From contig OX579636.1 of assembly GCA_951230915.1 (NCBI GenBank), positions 22,317,567 through 22,381,566 of the forward strand: a stretch of 64,000 nt of DNA, given 5' to 3'. The notes under the pieces are model-generated. The model was given only the letters and a program-made list of their open reading frames with translations. It was not told the origin of the DNA and ran no database searches. Positions within the stretch are counted from its first letter, which is position 1. Each line of letters opens with the position of its first letter. Below, piece by piece: positions 1-11,888 of the stretch. The position numbers and the translations under genes are program-made. The stretch comes from Antitrichia curtipendula (taxonomy: Eukaryota > Streptophyta > Bryopsida > Hypnales > Leucodontaceae).

Positions 1-155
1 AACCTCACTGTTGAATACCCTAAAACCCTTTCTCAGATGGACTTGCAAATGCAGCGAACACTTACGGAAGAGGACACCGGGATAAGCGCTTGAAACACCA
101 ACGGGAGGTTTCAAACATAATAGAACTATGTTAGGGTTCGGGGGGGACTCTAACG
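1..155. other. Left flank, nothing recognised
   Basis: No gene or repeat is recognised here. The last eight bases (148-155, CTCTAACG) are the left target-site duplication of the hAT-type element that follows. Confidence 0.5.
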
Positions 156-251
156 CAGGGTTGTCTATCTGGACGTGACGTGGGGTTTTCACGTCCGGAT
201 GTCCGTCGGCGTCAGTCCGGACGCGTCTTGACGCGTCAGAATTGCGTCAGG

Positions 252-284
<33 letters not shown>

Positions 285-518
285 CCAAGGACGGCCTGTC
301 CGTCGACCTGGATGGACCGTCTGTCCACAGGGACGGCCAGCCTTCAACAGGGACGGACCAGCCGTCCACAAAAAAAAAAAGATTTTTTTTTTTTTCCAAG
401 GACGGCCTGTCCGTCGACTTGGACGGCCAGCCGTCCACAGGGATGGACGCCGGGGTTGAATCCTGACGTCCGTCCGGACATCCTGACGGACTGACAGGAC
501 GTGACGGGGACAACCCTG
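156..518. mobile_element. Non-autonomous hAT-type element (MITE), complete
   Basis: The element starts with CAGGGTTGTC and ends with its exact reverse complement GACAACCCTG. It is flanked by a perfect 8-bp direct repeat, CTCTAACG, at 148-155 and 519-526. An 8-bp duplication with CAGGG termini is the hallmark of the hAT superfamily. The 363-bp body has no coding capacity. It is packed with GACGGAC/GTCCGTC and GGACGTC motifs near both ends, which could be transposase binding repeats, and holds two long T runs, each followed by a near-identical block (CCAAGGACGGCCTGTCCGTC at about 284 and 395), so the core looks tandemly duplicated. The open frames here are by-products of the repeat. Confidence 0.88.
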
Positions 519-2880
519 CTCTAACGGTGTTCGTCTTGGAAGACAACACCGCCAGGAAGTTCCACGTGGTTGTCGGCAGTGATGACTTGAACAACGGACG
601 AGTACGGGCATGACACGACTACAACATTGCTTCTCCTCGACTATAGAATGACTCGACGTTGTTCGCGGCTTCGGATCATTACTGTCTTACGACTTGCCAA
701 TTACTTGAACTCGACTACAACGTGACTTCTCTTGAAAAAGGAGCCCAAATTAATGAGAGGTCGGCGCTAAACCCTAGGCCGCTGCCAATTTGGAGATTGA
801 GTACTAAGTTTACCACAGCTTCTGAAGTTCTATAGAATTTCAACGCCGCTCATGTTACACGACTGCTTTTCAATCACGGCCTTCAACTCCACAAATACGA
901 CGGACATATAGCAGGGGAACAACACAGATACAAATCTTCCTACATGAACGCCTGTGTAGTGTAGTTTTGCAGACCACCTACAATTAGTCACGTGGAGGAA
1001 GAGCGGGCAAGATTGACTTACAATGCAGCTTTGGCAATGAGCACCCGTGCCAACGCTTTCTCCATAATGGCCTTGTTCTTGTCCCGTAAGAGCTCGTACT
1101 TTGTCTTTGGATGAGGCGGACTATTCGGCGTGGAGTCCATGCTTCTACTTTGCAGGTGAAGGTGTCCACAGCGACTACAAGCGCAGGTGCGTCACGTCTC
1201 TCTACTTCTCTCCTCCGTGGCCTATTTCTGCCCGCAAGTGAACAATAACATGCACAATATAGGCTTGATCGAAACACAGACATGCAGTTGAGGACTTGCA
1301 CTGCGAGGCAAGCCAACAACTGAGGCGTTAAAGTGTGTTTCAACTCAGTGGAAGACAAAAGTGGACCCAAGTGAGGCAGGTCCGTCGTTTGTAAGTGCAA
1401 ATACTAAGGTCAGGTCGTGGGCATGATGAGGTCGGCTTCAGTTGGCGGCTGAACATTAATTTCAAGATACGGCCATTAGTTCCGCTTTACTTTGGATTTG
1501 ACAACCTAGGACATATGGTCATATATCCTTGCTTTAGCAGTAAGCACAGTACAAGTGGAAAGCATGACTTACCACGTAGTCATGATCTTCATAACCGCTC
1601 TCGAAATCTGACCAGAATTCAATAGATCCAGAGTCAGCACTTGTTGCTCAGAATTCCAGTAATTTGGGAGATGCAAGTTCATGGAGGGCCTTGTCGACGG
1701 CACACAGGGCTTTAGTGTTGTATGTGGACACAAGAAACTAAACCATATTGGTTCATGGATCCGCGCACGTGAATTATAATGCCAAGCTGAAGAAGACCCC
1801 TGTGTGATTCCTTCCAGCCAAGACTTGTGTAACTAACCCAATCAGGCTGTGACATTTTGTCAGTCAAGTTTGGGCTCCTGCTGTGGAAAAAATTGTTGGC
1901 AAACCCTATGTATGGCGTTCTCGGTTTTGCAATTGTGGCCGTCCTTCTTAGTTTGGGATCGTCATTATCCAAAATCGAGGGAAAAGTACATTGCATAGGC
2001 ACAGTATCTCCTTTCCAATTTTTGGCTGTCGTATCCAAGACACTACTGTCTTGAATTGGTTTGCATTGGATGTTCTAATGCAACCAAGTCCTTTGTCCTC
2101 AACCTGCACAGGTGGAATCCAGTAGGCTACATTCCTGAAGACGCTCGAGGGTCACCAGCAATCATTCCCGGCCCCACGAACATTATATAGGACATCGTAA
2201 GAGTCGAACACACTAGGATTGTAAAGCGTAAAGTGATCATAGCCGCACCATTGTTTTTAGAGACGAAGAATGTTGAGTCCTGAACTCGTGATGTGGGTGC
2301 CGAGAGCATCAATGGTCTCCAGATGCATTGTCATTGGAAGGGGTCACCATAAGTGTCATAGGTATTCCATTGCATGTTTGTACTTAATTATTGGAAAATA
2401 ATCTCATGGTATGAGTTAGTATGGGATCAACATTAATGAACAAGGAAAACTATTTCCGTTGTTGTTTTCCTTCAAAGTGTGTGAAGTTTTTGAAGCTGCA
2501 ACCTTGGGTTTGCAACGTCCGACTTCTAGTAGCTGAGAGCTTGTGGTGTTCAGAGTAATTGCCTTCAAAAATGAGAACTGTAACCGCAAATAATATTGTA
2601 ACTTGTTACGGGTTCCAAAATTAGGCACGCCATCCTATCTTGTACTCTACTGCCATGAACACTGTTCTCAGTCGTGTTATAGTCATTCAAGAGTCATGAC
2701 CACCTCTGGCAGGAAGTCGTGACTTTTACACGACTTCTTCGAGTAATTAAGCAGTGTCGGATTCCGATGTTCAAGTCATTCTCAAGTGGGGTTGAAGTCG
2801 TCCAGTCATGGCGTAGTCTTGTTTATTGTCGTAGCACAGGATAAGCAATTCCCATGTTATACTCCCAAAAACCACTCTAA
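519..2880. other. Non-coding region rich in GTCGT/CGACT motifs
   Basis: No convincing coding region is seen. Short motifs of the type CGACTACAAC, GACTCGAC and AAGTCGT recur at about 630-730, 1170 and 2650-2830. Similar motifs occur near the CACTA 3' end (11560-11860). This could be the subterminal region of the 5' half of the CACTA element, but no CACTACAAGAAA-type 5' terminus was found. Confidence 0.3.
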
Positions 2881-2980
2881 AGCATAACAAAGTGACTCTA
2901 AAGATCGAACCCACGAGATTCTGTGAAGTATCTAGCCTTATTAACGAACTAAGCCAAGTCAGTGACAACAGTCATCTTTT

Positions 2981-4186
2981 CCGGTCCTTACTCTATGACC
3001 GGAACCAAAAACACCCAGAAAACAAAGGATCGGATTCTTGCCCCCTTCCGATTCCAACTAGTCTTCCGGTTGTCGAATCCAACACAACCCTAGGACCCTA
3101 TCTCTTCCGGTCCGGATATCCGTCTAGACTAATCCGCTCTAGACAACTCACAACCATTTCCTCTCCTATCCGGTTTGGTTTTACCTCTGTTTAGCCATCA
3201 GAGGGTTCGCCGCTTGCTTTTGAGAGTGGTAGGCCCACCACACCTTCCGTGACTTATAGTGGCTGAAGACCCACTTTCCTAATCTCTTCCTTTCTAGGCT
3301 AGTACGGATCGGTTTGGTCCTTCACAGCAATCCAGATCGCAATCCGGTCCACTGGTCACACAAAGACCCCCCGTACGATCCTCTCAATACTACAACGACC
3401 CTGATGTCATCCTATTCCGTGCGAAGCTAAGGCGGTTACAAGTGCATCCGTCCATTTCAACGTCAACTAGAATTCTTCCGTTTATTGTTAAGATGGTGAG
3501 ACCTCACAGGAGATCGGACACTCAACCGGATTTCTCACCCAGGAGTTCTAGCGCGACTAAGGACTCCCTCCCTATCCGCGTAGCCTAACAACGGCTTTTT
3601 CACTCGGAATCTCAAACTCTAGACGCGCTAAGGCACTGAAGTTCACTCCCAACTCTATCCTATCCACTCACATGCACTTAGAACCAAGAAAACACCAAGG
3701 AGAGAAATCCCATCGCATCCGCTCGCGCCTTCCGAACTCCCTCACGCACAATCCTACCAAGACATGGGAGAACGTACAACAAAGAAGCACAAGGAGAAAA
3801 CACAAAGAAAAATGCAAAGGGAAAGACTCTCAGTCCTCAGCACAAGGACTGAATTATATACACTTTGAGAACTTCCAAAAATAACAAAGGCAAAAAGAGC
3901 CGCTAAAAGTCAACCTAAATCCGGATCCTAAATTTCGGTCCTCCTAACACTACCGGATTGGATTACTAATCCGGATCCTTTCCTATCCTATCCTTCCTAA
4001 CTTATTCTACATCGCTATCCCGCGCCCCAACGAAGGACTCTTGGGCTCCGCCTCCAATTGCTCGAAGACTTCTTCCAAGTTCCTGTTCCGCTCTCCGGCC
4101 ATCGGATTCGGCATGTCGGAACCGGGAGAGTCTTCGATGTTGATCGGCACGGTCTGGGAAGGCTGACTCGGCTTCGATTGTGGAGT
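2981..4186. other. CCGGA/ACCGG-rich non-coding block
   Basis: This stretch is clearly richer in G and C than its left neighbour and repeats the words ATCCGG, CCGGTC and CCGGAT many times on both strands. No open frame of useful length matches a known family. On the minus strand it lies downstream of the coiled-coil gene and may hold its 3' untranslated region. A TATATAA-like word at about 3855 on the minus strand could be a second promoter, but nothing downstream supports that. Confidence 0.35.
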
Positions 4187-5650
4187 CTAGTCCCTTCCTT
4201 CCCTTGGGTCTGGCACTTCCGGAAACGATTCCGGCATGGAGATGTCCGATAGGTGGACCCTCATCGATCCGGTCAGCTTCTGTGTACACTCCTCCATCCG
4301 GTCCGCCGCTCCTCGTGCTAAGACCAAATTCTTCTCCACCTGCTCGGAGAAGTCAGTCAGGATCCGGACTATCCGGGTACCGGATAGTTTCTTCTCCTCC
4401 AAGACCTTCTCGTCGAAGAGTCTGGCCCTGACTGCCACGCTTCCGGTCTCACCGAAAGTCGCCTTCATCGATTCCGCCACCTTTTGCATCTCGTCCGCCA
4501 TTATCCGGGTGGCGGCCATGTCTTCCTTGAAGGTGGCCACTTCCGCCTTCAACATGTCGACCTCTTCTTGAAGTCGACGGATCTCCGCTTCCTGCTTCCG
4601 GATCTCGACCGGATTGGTGATGCACTCTGCTACCTTCCCCGGCAACTTGCTATCCGGTGCTGCCTGCACCAACTCTCTGATCTGGATTAGGGCAATTCTC
4701 TTCGCCTCCCAATCCGCGCGGATGTCGCAAAGGGTCTTGACAAGCTTCTCGAACGGATCGGCAAGTCCTTTCTTCGAACAGCCTGCCTTCTCGCCTTCCG
4801 GTGTCTTCTCCTTTCCGATCTTGTCGCCAAGCGGAGATCCTCTTCCGGTTGGAGATGTCGTCTTGTGGCGCTTGGTCTGCCTCTCCGCCTCTCCTTCATC
4901 TTCTTCTTCTTCTTCTGTCTCGGATCCGATTTCCTCTTCCTCCTCGTCCGTTTCCGATTCTCCGTATTTCAGGAGATTTTCCTGGGCCTTCCACTCCTTC
5001 TCTTCCGAGTCTAAAAGGAGCTGGTGTTGCTCATAGAGGTGGAAGAGGTAGGGACACACGGGTGTCGGCCTACTCCTTCCAACCCTCGTCGCCAACTGGG
5101 CCACCAGATCAAACATGATCCGGGCCCAGTCCGCTTTTCGGTCACCGCTCAGGGCACCGAAAATAGTGTTGCCGAGGGTGATTGTCACCCTTGTCGGCTT
5201 CTCCGGATGGAGGATCGGGATCAGGAACTGTAACAGTTTCCGGTGTCGGTCGTTGATGCAGTCTTCCACCGCGTATCCGTCCTTGGGGTTGACCGCTCCT
5301 CAGAACTTGCCCCGGACGTACTCGTCCTTCCGGTTCGCCATTCCGTGCCTTCCTGCCTGGAATTTGTAGACTTCTCTCCAGATCTCTTCCGTCCATTGAT
5401 GTGGAACACAGCGGATCGTGTTGTCGAACTGGTTCGTCCACTTCCCCTGGATCTCCTTCACCATCCGCTCGTCCTTAAAACCCCAGGGTTTGTCGAGCAA
5501 ACCCTGGCATCCCATCCGGTTGAGATCCAACCGGAGCATCTCCATCTCCTCCTCTGTTGAAGGGAGAACCGGAACGACCTTCCGGAGTTTGACCGGAGCC
5601 GACGACGTGGATGGCCCTGGTCTATTCCGCCTGAACTGCGACATGGACAC
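4187..5650 (-). pseudogene. Acidic coiled-coil protein gene interrupted by one in-frame TGA
   Basis: Two minus-strand open frames, 5650-5300 and the one ending at 4187, lie in the same frame and are separated only by a TGA at 5302-5300 (codon 117). Together they make 487 codons plus a TAG stop. The N-terminal part is conserved-looking and Trp-rich. The middle has an acidic run (TDEEEEEIGSETEEEEEDEG), then a basic nuclear-like patch (KRHK). The C-terminal half is a predicted coiled coil of heptad type (EIRRLQEEVDMLKAEV). A TATA box lies about 250 bp upstream. I do not recognise the family. CGA to TGA is the simplest origin of the stop, so this may be a recent nonsense mutation or an assembly error. 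It faces away from the CACTA transposase gene and could be an accessory gene of that element or a gene of another repeat. Confidence 0.6.
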
Positions 5651-5893
5651 AAAATAGATCTGAGACAGTCCTTTCCGATTCTACCTCACACAGTCCTAGC
5701 CGCACGTCCCGTTCTCACGTTCTCTCTCCGATCTCAACCGGAAACCTGCGCAGCGATCGGTACGCAACCGGAATCCTACCCTGCAGCACACCTCTAACAC
5801 TCGCACACTCACACAACACAGAAAATGAGGAGCGCCAAGAATACTCTCAGCAAACAGTGTTTGGAAATGGAGAATGACTGAGGAGGTCCTGGG

Positions 5894-5902
5894 CTTTTAT
5901 AG
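5894..5902 (-). promoter_or_regulatory. TATA box of the coiled-coil gene
   Basis: The minus strand reads CTATAAAAGCCC here, a consensus plant TATA box. It is about 245 bp upstream of the ATG at 5650, leaving a leader of roughly 215 bp. The region before it (5935-6045) carries a cluster of ACCGGAT motifs. Confidence 0.6.
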
Positions 5903-5934
5903 TCTCTCCTGACCTAAAAATCGTCATGATGACG

Positions 5935-6045
5935 CTTACCGGTCCGGTCCCACCAATCCGGTCCAACCCTAATCCGGTTCTCTACTACTAATCCCAATCC
6001 GGTCCACTACTACTTCCGGACAAGGATCCGATTTCAATCCGGTTC
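5935..6045 (-). promoter_or_regulatory. Cluster of ACCGGAT-type motifs upstream of the TATA box
   Basis: At least five copies of AATCCGGT/ACCGGATT or close variants lie within about 110 bp directly upstream of the TATA box. The spacing is irregular. A binding-site array for a regulator is an inference. The same word is common in the whole 3.0-6.0 kb block, which weakens the case for a dedicated promoter element. Confidence 0.35.
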
Positions 6046-8106
6046 CTAGGCGTCACCGCTAAGAGCAGATTCATTCCAACTATTCCACTATTTCAATGTC
6101 TTTTCTAATTTTCCGTCCTCTGCTGTTTCTAAACAAAACGTAGATACTAATTGATAGTTTCCGTTCCCTATTCTAGATAAACAACTGAAAACCAAAAATT
6201 CTGATTGCGACATTTATTCATGGCACTCTAGACTTTCAGACAAGAACATGAACTGATGTCGTGCTTGTATACTTGGCAGCTACCGGTTGGCATTGTAAAT
6301 CAGTTAATTAGGAGTACAATGATCCCTTCCAGATTGCCCCTCTCGGATTCCCGTAGGCAACGACTTCGCGACGACCGGCTTTAGATTCGAAAGCATCAAA
6401 GGGCTGTAGAATACAATTTAAAAAGACTTTCATGTCCGTGCACTAAGTGTCGGGGCCGCAGGAGATTACTTGTACGCACTGTGAGGGACCACCTGATTAA
6501 GAACGGCAGAGATCAAAATTGCTGTATTTGGAGGGGACCTGGCCCTCGCGACTCCTCAGACGACGAGTGGAATGCAGAATTTTGGACCATAGAGCCAGAA
6601 GTCACAGTGGAAGCTGATGGCAGAGGACCTGACATGGTTGATGCGGATGTTGATACGCTTGGGATTCTAGGACAAGCGTCACACGAAAACATTTATCAAG
6701 AATCTTCAGAAGAGAGAATTCGTCATGAGGTTACAGATGCTTTTGAGATTGCCGACTCAATCCACGAGGATGCAATGGAAGCGGAATCCTAGGAAGGCAC
6801 GGAGGCTGAGGAATGTCGAGACGCACCAGGTCCTGGCCACACGTTTGTGGATGGCAATGAGGAAAGCTCCCAGTTTGATGGCGCAGTGCTCGAGAATTCC
6901 TTAGAGTTGTTATACAACGAGTCCAGGGCCAACAAGTTGGCAGCCACGGTGTTGCTCATGAATCTTTGTACAGTTCATGGGGTGAGCAATCACTGTGCAA
7001 ATGAGCTATTCAGCCTTCTACACCTCCACATTCTTCCACCGGGAAATACTTTGCCCAAAACGTACCATGCTGCAAAGACACTTACCACCAAGTTGGGGTT
7101 GAGTTACAAGACCATACACGCTTGCGAAAAAGGTTGTGTCCTCTTCCGTGGACAACATGAGAATGAGCTTCGTTGTCCAAAGTGTGGAGGGCGTAGATAC
7201 AGAGATGAAAGTGGACGAGCTCTACCAGTGAAAGTTCTTTGTCACTTTCCGATTATTCCACGACTTCAGAGAATGTATTGTAGTCCAGCGATTTCGAAGT
7301 TGATGGTTTAGCACTCTGAGAACCGAAGCGATCGGGAAGGCGGAGACGGACTTGTCAGACACCCATGTGACTCGAAGGCTTGGCGACACTTCCATGAAAA
7401 TGTAGATCCAACGTTTGCAGTTGACCCTCGAAATGTTCACCTCGCCCTTGTAGCGGATGGAGTCAATCCTTTCAAACAAAGTCGCTCGTCGTGGTCAACA
7501 TGGCCAGTACTTTTGCTCAATTACAACCTCCCCCCTTGGTTGAGCACAAAGAAGTTTTTCATGATGTTAGCTCTACTAATTCCTGGCAGGGAGTTTGTCA
7601 CATCCAAGACATTCGACGTCTATTTGGAGCCACTAGTAGATGAATTGCTGGAGTTGTGGGGCGGAGTACCTGTTTATGATGTCACACGTGAGCGTGGGGC
7701 TAGGGCATTCCAGCTGCGCGCCATGTTGTTGTGGACCATTCATGATTTTCCAGGCTATGGCACGGTAGGAGGTTTCTCTCACCAAGGCTATGCAGCGTGT
7801 CCATGTTGCGGTGTGGATTTAGATGCTGAGCACTTCGTAGAGCTCGGGAAGCAAACGTATACTGGGACTCGGCGGTGGTTGCCTCCAGAACATCCTTATA
7901 GGTCGGCAGAAATGAAGGACCACTTCAATGCCGCCATTGAGGATCGTCCAAAACCTCGTGCGGTTACTGTAGAGCAGCAAATGCTACACGCAACGGAGTA
8001 CTTGGCGTGGGAATGTGCTGAAAATAGAGAAGGCTCAAGTGGAGACCCGTCAAAATTGCACGGCGTGAAGAGGATGAGCATTCTCCATCGACTCCCGTAT
8101 TGGAAG

Positions 8107-8433
8107 GTGAGCAATATGACTCTGCCTATAAACCCCCCGAAAAAATTACTTGAGCATGACTTTGACGCTACAGCAAAGTCGCGCAGAAGTCACTTTCTAG
8201 TATCAAAGTAGAAACAATGACACGTCCCCTGACTAGCGTGCGACTGGTCCTGCATGTGAGTCAGAGGGAAGAGTCCACCTACCTTAATCATGAATGAGAC
8301 CTTCTCCTGCCAAGTCTTGTAGCGATGTGAATTCCTCAGGATAGAGTCCCTTAATTCTCAACCAGTAGCGCTAATATGCAATGAAAAAATGCTTATAGAC
8401 ATTGACTGCATGTGATGAATGCTCGCTTAGCAG
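8107..8433 (+). other. Intron in the CACTA transposase relic
   Basis: The donor AAG/GTGAGC and acceptor TTAGCAG border 327 bp full of stops. Removing it joins LPYWK to DLLIRYTLDLMH, the expected continuous block in this transposase family. Confidence 0.75.
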
Positions 8434-9330
8434 GATCTACTGATTCGGTACACACTAGACCTCATGCATTGCGAAATGAATCTAGCAAAAAACTTTTTGA
8501 AAATGATTTCAGGAAAGAAAGACACCGTTAAGGTCCGCAGAGACTTGCAGAGGCGTAATATCAGAAGACATCTATGGTTGACCCCGAACCCGCGCAAGCC
8601 GGGGAAGATGGTCAAGCCTAGAGCAACTTATGTTCTCACTGAAGATGAGTTTGAGAGGTTTGCTCGTTGTCTGCAGTCACTGAAGACGCCAAGCGGGTAC
8701 TCTTCTGACTTGGGGAAGTGCATCCGGAAAAAGAACTTTGGGGGACTGAAGTCACATGATTATCACATACTAATGCAGCAAGCCTTGCCACTTGCTCTTC
8801 ATGGACTCATGCAGAAACGGCCAAGAATGGCTGTCATGAGAATGTGCAAAGTGTTTTGACGCCTTTGCACAAAAGTGTACAATCCGGTGGAATTCCCATC
8901 ACTTGAGGCAGATGTGGCTAAAAGCATGGCACTCTTGGAGATTGAATTCCCACCCTCCTTTTTTGACATCATGACCCATTTGCCCTACCATCTAGCAAAA
9001 GAACTTGACCTTTGTGGCCCAGTAAGCGCACGTTGGATGTATCCGGTGGAACGGTATATGAAAGTCCTCAAAAACCACGTCCGCAATATGGCACGACCGG
9101 AAGCATGCATGGCAGAGGGATACCTAAAAGACGAGTGTATGGGCTTTATCACGGAGCACATCCACAAATTTGAGGCCACGCACACGAGTCTGGGATGAAG
9201 ACGAAGAGTATGGCGATGCAGAGGAAGTGCTCCAAGGTGCTAGCAAGCCATATCTCATGAGCTCCGAGCTCCGAGATATAGCACACAATTATGTACTCAC
9301 AAATGTATCAGCCATGCAGGATCTGTATGA

Positions 9331-9665
9331 GTAAGTTCGTGACCCAAAGCCATTGTGTTAGTCTTGTAGAGTATGCCAGCGTTTCCACCTTAGAACTACT
9401 ATTCCGTAGTTGTTTTGAAACTCTCTGCTTTTGGAACACGTATTAGCCCCTTCAAAGTCACGCAGTAGTCGCAGAGGCGTCCTTATCGTCAGTCATTACC
9501 TTGACGCAACTGTAAGTTGAGTAAATGTAGTCACGTGGAAGTCATGGAAGTCGCCGTGGAGTCACATTTTCTTCTTGATGGGATTGCACCCGAAAAATAA
9601 TCTTGTGCATATTCATCAAGGGCTGGGTTCCTCCCTAAACGCCATATAATTGTATGTGTGTGCAG
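9331..9665 (+). other. Intron in the CACTA transposase relic
   Basis: The donor GA/GTAAGT and the acceptor TGTGTGCAG after a T/G-rich tract border 335 bp. Splicing restores the frame from MQDLYE to QWKALNLS. Inside are several GTCACG/AGTCGC motifs like those near the element end. Confidence 0.7.
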
Positions 9666-10822
9666 GCAGTGGAAGGCCCTAAACCTGTCAAACGCGTCCA
9701 GCCCTTCGTTGGCGGAGTGGATTCAGAGTAGCGTCCTTCAGTCTGAAATGGACTTTACTAACTCAGACGATGTGGATCGTTTCTTGTTGAGCCGAAAGCC
9801 ATCACAACGTGCAACCCGATATGCACGGGTCAGAGCTTTCGATAACCACTTTCGAGTGGAAGAAGAAGTGACAGCTCGATTGCTAAGTTATAATAGCGGG
9901 GTAGCTTCCACGTTTGAGTTGTCATCAGAAAGTGCAGAAAGTGCCTCTAATGTGACAGTGAACTACGTGGGCGTCCTGAAGGACATATTACTATTGGATT
10001 ATGGAGCACTGCATACGCAAATCATTCTTTTGCGTTGTGAGTGGGTGAAGCCCCAAGATAATCGAGGGAATCCTACATATACCAGAGATGAGTCTGGATT
10101 CCTCGTGGTGAACTTCCGGCATAAATTGCCTCATCTGGCGGACCCTTTCATATTTCCAAGTCAGGCCACACAAGTCTTTTTTTCAGATGTTGTCGAGCAA
10201 CCTGGGTGGAAGGTTGTATTACACAAAGAGGCGAGAGCAAAGCGTGAAGTAGTGGAGATTGCCGATGCCTTCATTACCACTACGCGTGAGACCACAGGAT
10301 TGACTGCTCCTGGCAGGTTGCCAGCCCCATTGGAGACTGTTAATCTTGTGGGCGCAGTTGAGTTGTCTGAAGAAGAGAATTTACTCGCACGAGAAGAATT
10401 TTAGGGTCCCGAAAGGGGATTTCTTTGCAAGCCCCTTGTAGTTGTAGTGAAAGTGTGTTTGAAGAGGGCGGCACTTTTTTGTAGTGATGCCGAAGTTGTT
10501 GTCAGTCATTCCCCACTTCAATCCTGTCACGGCGAAGTCATAATAAGTCATTGTCTAGTCACAACAAGCGAGCACGCAATGCCTCTGTGTGACAATGCCC
10601 AACCACTGGCGGCGTTCCTTGACAAAGAACTTCCTGCACTTTTGCTTCTTGTTATCTCCAGTTATGCAAATATGACACCAATGTCAACGATGAGGAGTTC
10701 TAGCCCAAGTAGTGATGTAAGTGGACGTTAGCCATTGTATACAAAGGTTGGTAAAGAGTGCTTGCCAATGAATTCCTAGCAGAATAGTTTACTTGAAGTC
10801 TAAGGCTTCATCTAAAGAAAGT

Positions 10823-11095
10823 AATGAAAAATAAAAAAATAAAAAAATAAAAAAATAAAAAATAAAAAATGAAAAATAAAAAAATGAAAAATGGAAAATG
10901 AAAAAATGAAAAAATGAAACATGAAAAATGAAAAATGAAAAAATGAAAAATGGAAAATGAAAAAATGAAAAAATGAAACATGAAAAATGAAAAAATGGAA
11001 AATGAAAAATGGAAAATGAAAAAATGAAAAAATGAAACATGAAAAATCAAAAAATCAAAAATCAAAAATCAAAAAATGAAAAATGAAAAAAAAAT
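10823..11095. repeat. Low-complexity AAAAATG tandem repeat
   Basis: About 270 bp are built from AAAAATG, AAAAAATG, AAATGG and AAACATG words, with a higher-order block ending in GAAAC ATG that returns three times. The open frames on the minus strand (Phe/Ile/Ser-rich) are artefacts of the repeat. Confidence 0.9.
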
Positions 11096-11871
11096 GTAGA
11101 ACACAGCAACTCCACAAAATATGAAGTGGTCATCCAAATAGGACTTTTCAATTACTATACCTAAAAAATGCAAAGAAACACCCCTAAACCCCTCTCCCAC
11201 GAATTATAATGTAAATGAGTTGAAAAGAGTACAGAAGTGGGGCAACAGTGCAAAAAAATCCAAGTCCCCCTCCCCTCCAAAAAAAAGCAGCAGAATATGT
11301 AAGATATGAAAAAGCCCGGCTAAACAAATAATTTTATCTTCACAATAAAGAAATAAATTCCCAAGGTCATGCAACATATTGAGTGACACGTTCCTTCCAG
11401 AAATAAAAAAACACAGCAATCCACATAAAAGAGATATGAAGGTGGACAGAAAAAATAAAAAGATTCCGAATAGTGGACCTGTGATAACCCTAAAAGAAAA
11501 AGACAGACTAGAGAAGAAAGAAAAGATGAACACAACGATCTCCTATAGTCGTAAGTTCCAGTGACGCGAGAGTTGGGATGAAGTCGCCTCATAGTCACAC
11601 GCAGTCATAGTCTTCCCTTACATGACTTCCGTCCGTTACTGGGCTAGTCCACAGTGGTGAGGACTGTAGCCACGTCGACTGTTCACAGTGACTCGGATGA
11701 AAAGTCGTGGATGAACGTTTCCCGTCTTCATCTTTTTCTTTGGCAGTCGCGCAGAATGACTACAACGCAACTCCAGGTTCTGGGTTGCAGTTTTGATGGT
11801 GCAATTATGGAGTTCAAGTCGTTGTGAAGTCATTGTGGACACGCAGTCATGTTTTTGCAGTCACAAAAGTA

Positions 11872-11888
11872 CCCACTTTCTTGTAGTG
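11872..11888 (+). repeat. CACTA 3' terminal inverted repeat
   Basis: The reverse complement reads CACTACAAGAAAGTGGG, matching the consensus end of plant CACTA elements. The next bases (AAT) would be one half of a 3-bp target duplication, but the other half cannot be found in the window. Confidence 0.7.

Larger units (their letters stand above)
6319..10404 (+). pseudogene. CACTA transposase gene (TnpD type), decayed
   Basis: One frame runs through the gene with the order typical of plant CACTA transposases. An N-terminal zinc-binding stretch (CPCTKC then RDHLIKNG) is followed by the transposase_21 region (YNLPPWLSTK, then HDFPGYGTVGGFSHQGY and a CPCC), the LDLMHCEMNLAKNF block, a DUF4218 region (PPSFFDIMTHLPYHLAKEL, then WMYPVERYMKVLK) and a DUF4216 region (NYVGVLKDILLLDYG, then RCEW and DPFIFPSQATQVF). 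Two introns are recognisable, 8107-8433 and 9331-9665. The gene is dead: TAG at 6382, 6790 and 7309 (the last where Trp is expected), TGA at 8857 and a one-base frameshift near 9187. The family catalyses cut-and-paste transposition by binding CACTA termini in the nucleus. Confidence 0.9.
6061..11888 (+). mobile_element. CACTA (En/Spm) DNA transposon, 3' part
   Basis: The right end reads CTTTCTTGTAGTG at 11876-11888, the reverse complement of the canonical CACTACAAGAAA terminus. The only coding part is a decayed TnpD-type transposase on the plus strand, so the end found is the 3' end. The stretch 10405-11888 downstream of the gene is non-coding, with an A-rich satellite and, near the end, GTCGT/AGTCA-rich subterminal sequence. 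The 5' terminus could not be located; the element may extend left into 519-6060 with other material nested in it. The start given is only the left limit of clearly CACTA-related sequence. Confidence 0.7.

Noticed and set aside
189..611. Overlapping open frames of up to 140 codons on both strands at the left edge
   Set aside because: They lie across the hAT-type MITE and its T/A runs, have homopolymer Phe/Lys stretches and no family similarity.
4236..5657. Several plus-strand frames of 60-140 codons
   Set aside because: They are antisense shadows of the minus-strand coiled-coil gene, which has the better codon character and a promoter.
6005..6020. CACTACTACTTCC as the CACTA 5' terminus
   Set aside because: It does not continue as CACTACAAGAAA, and lies within the ACCGGAT cluster.
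2885..6060. LTR retrotransposon around the coiled-coil gene
   Set aside because: No pair of terminal direct repeats, PBS or pol motifs was found on either side.
10789..11065. Phe/Ile/Ser-rich frames on the minus strand
   Set aside because: They are translations of the AAAAATG satellite, not genes.
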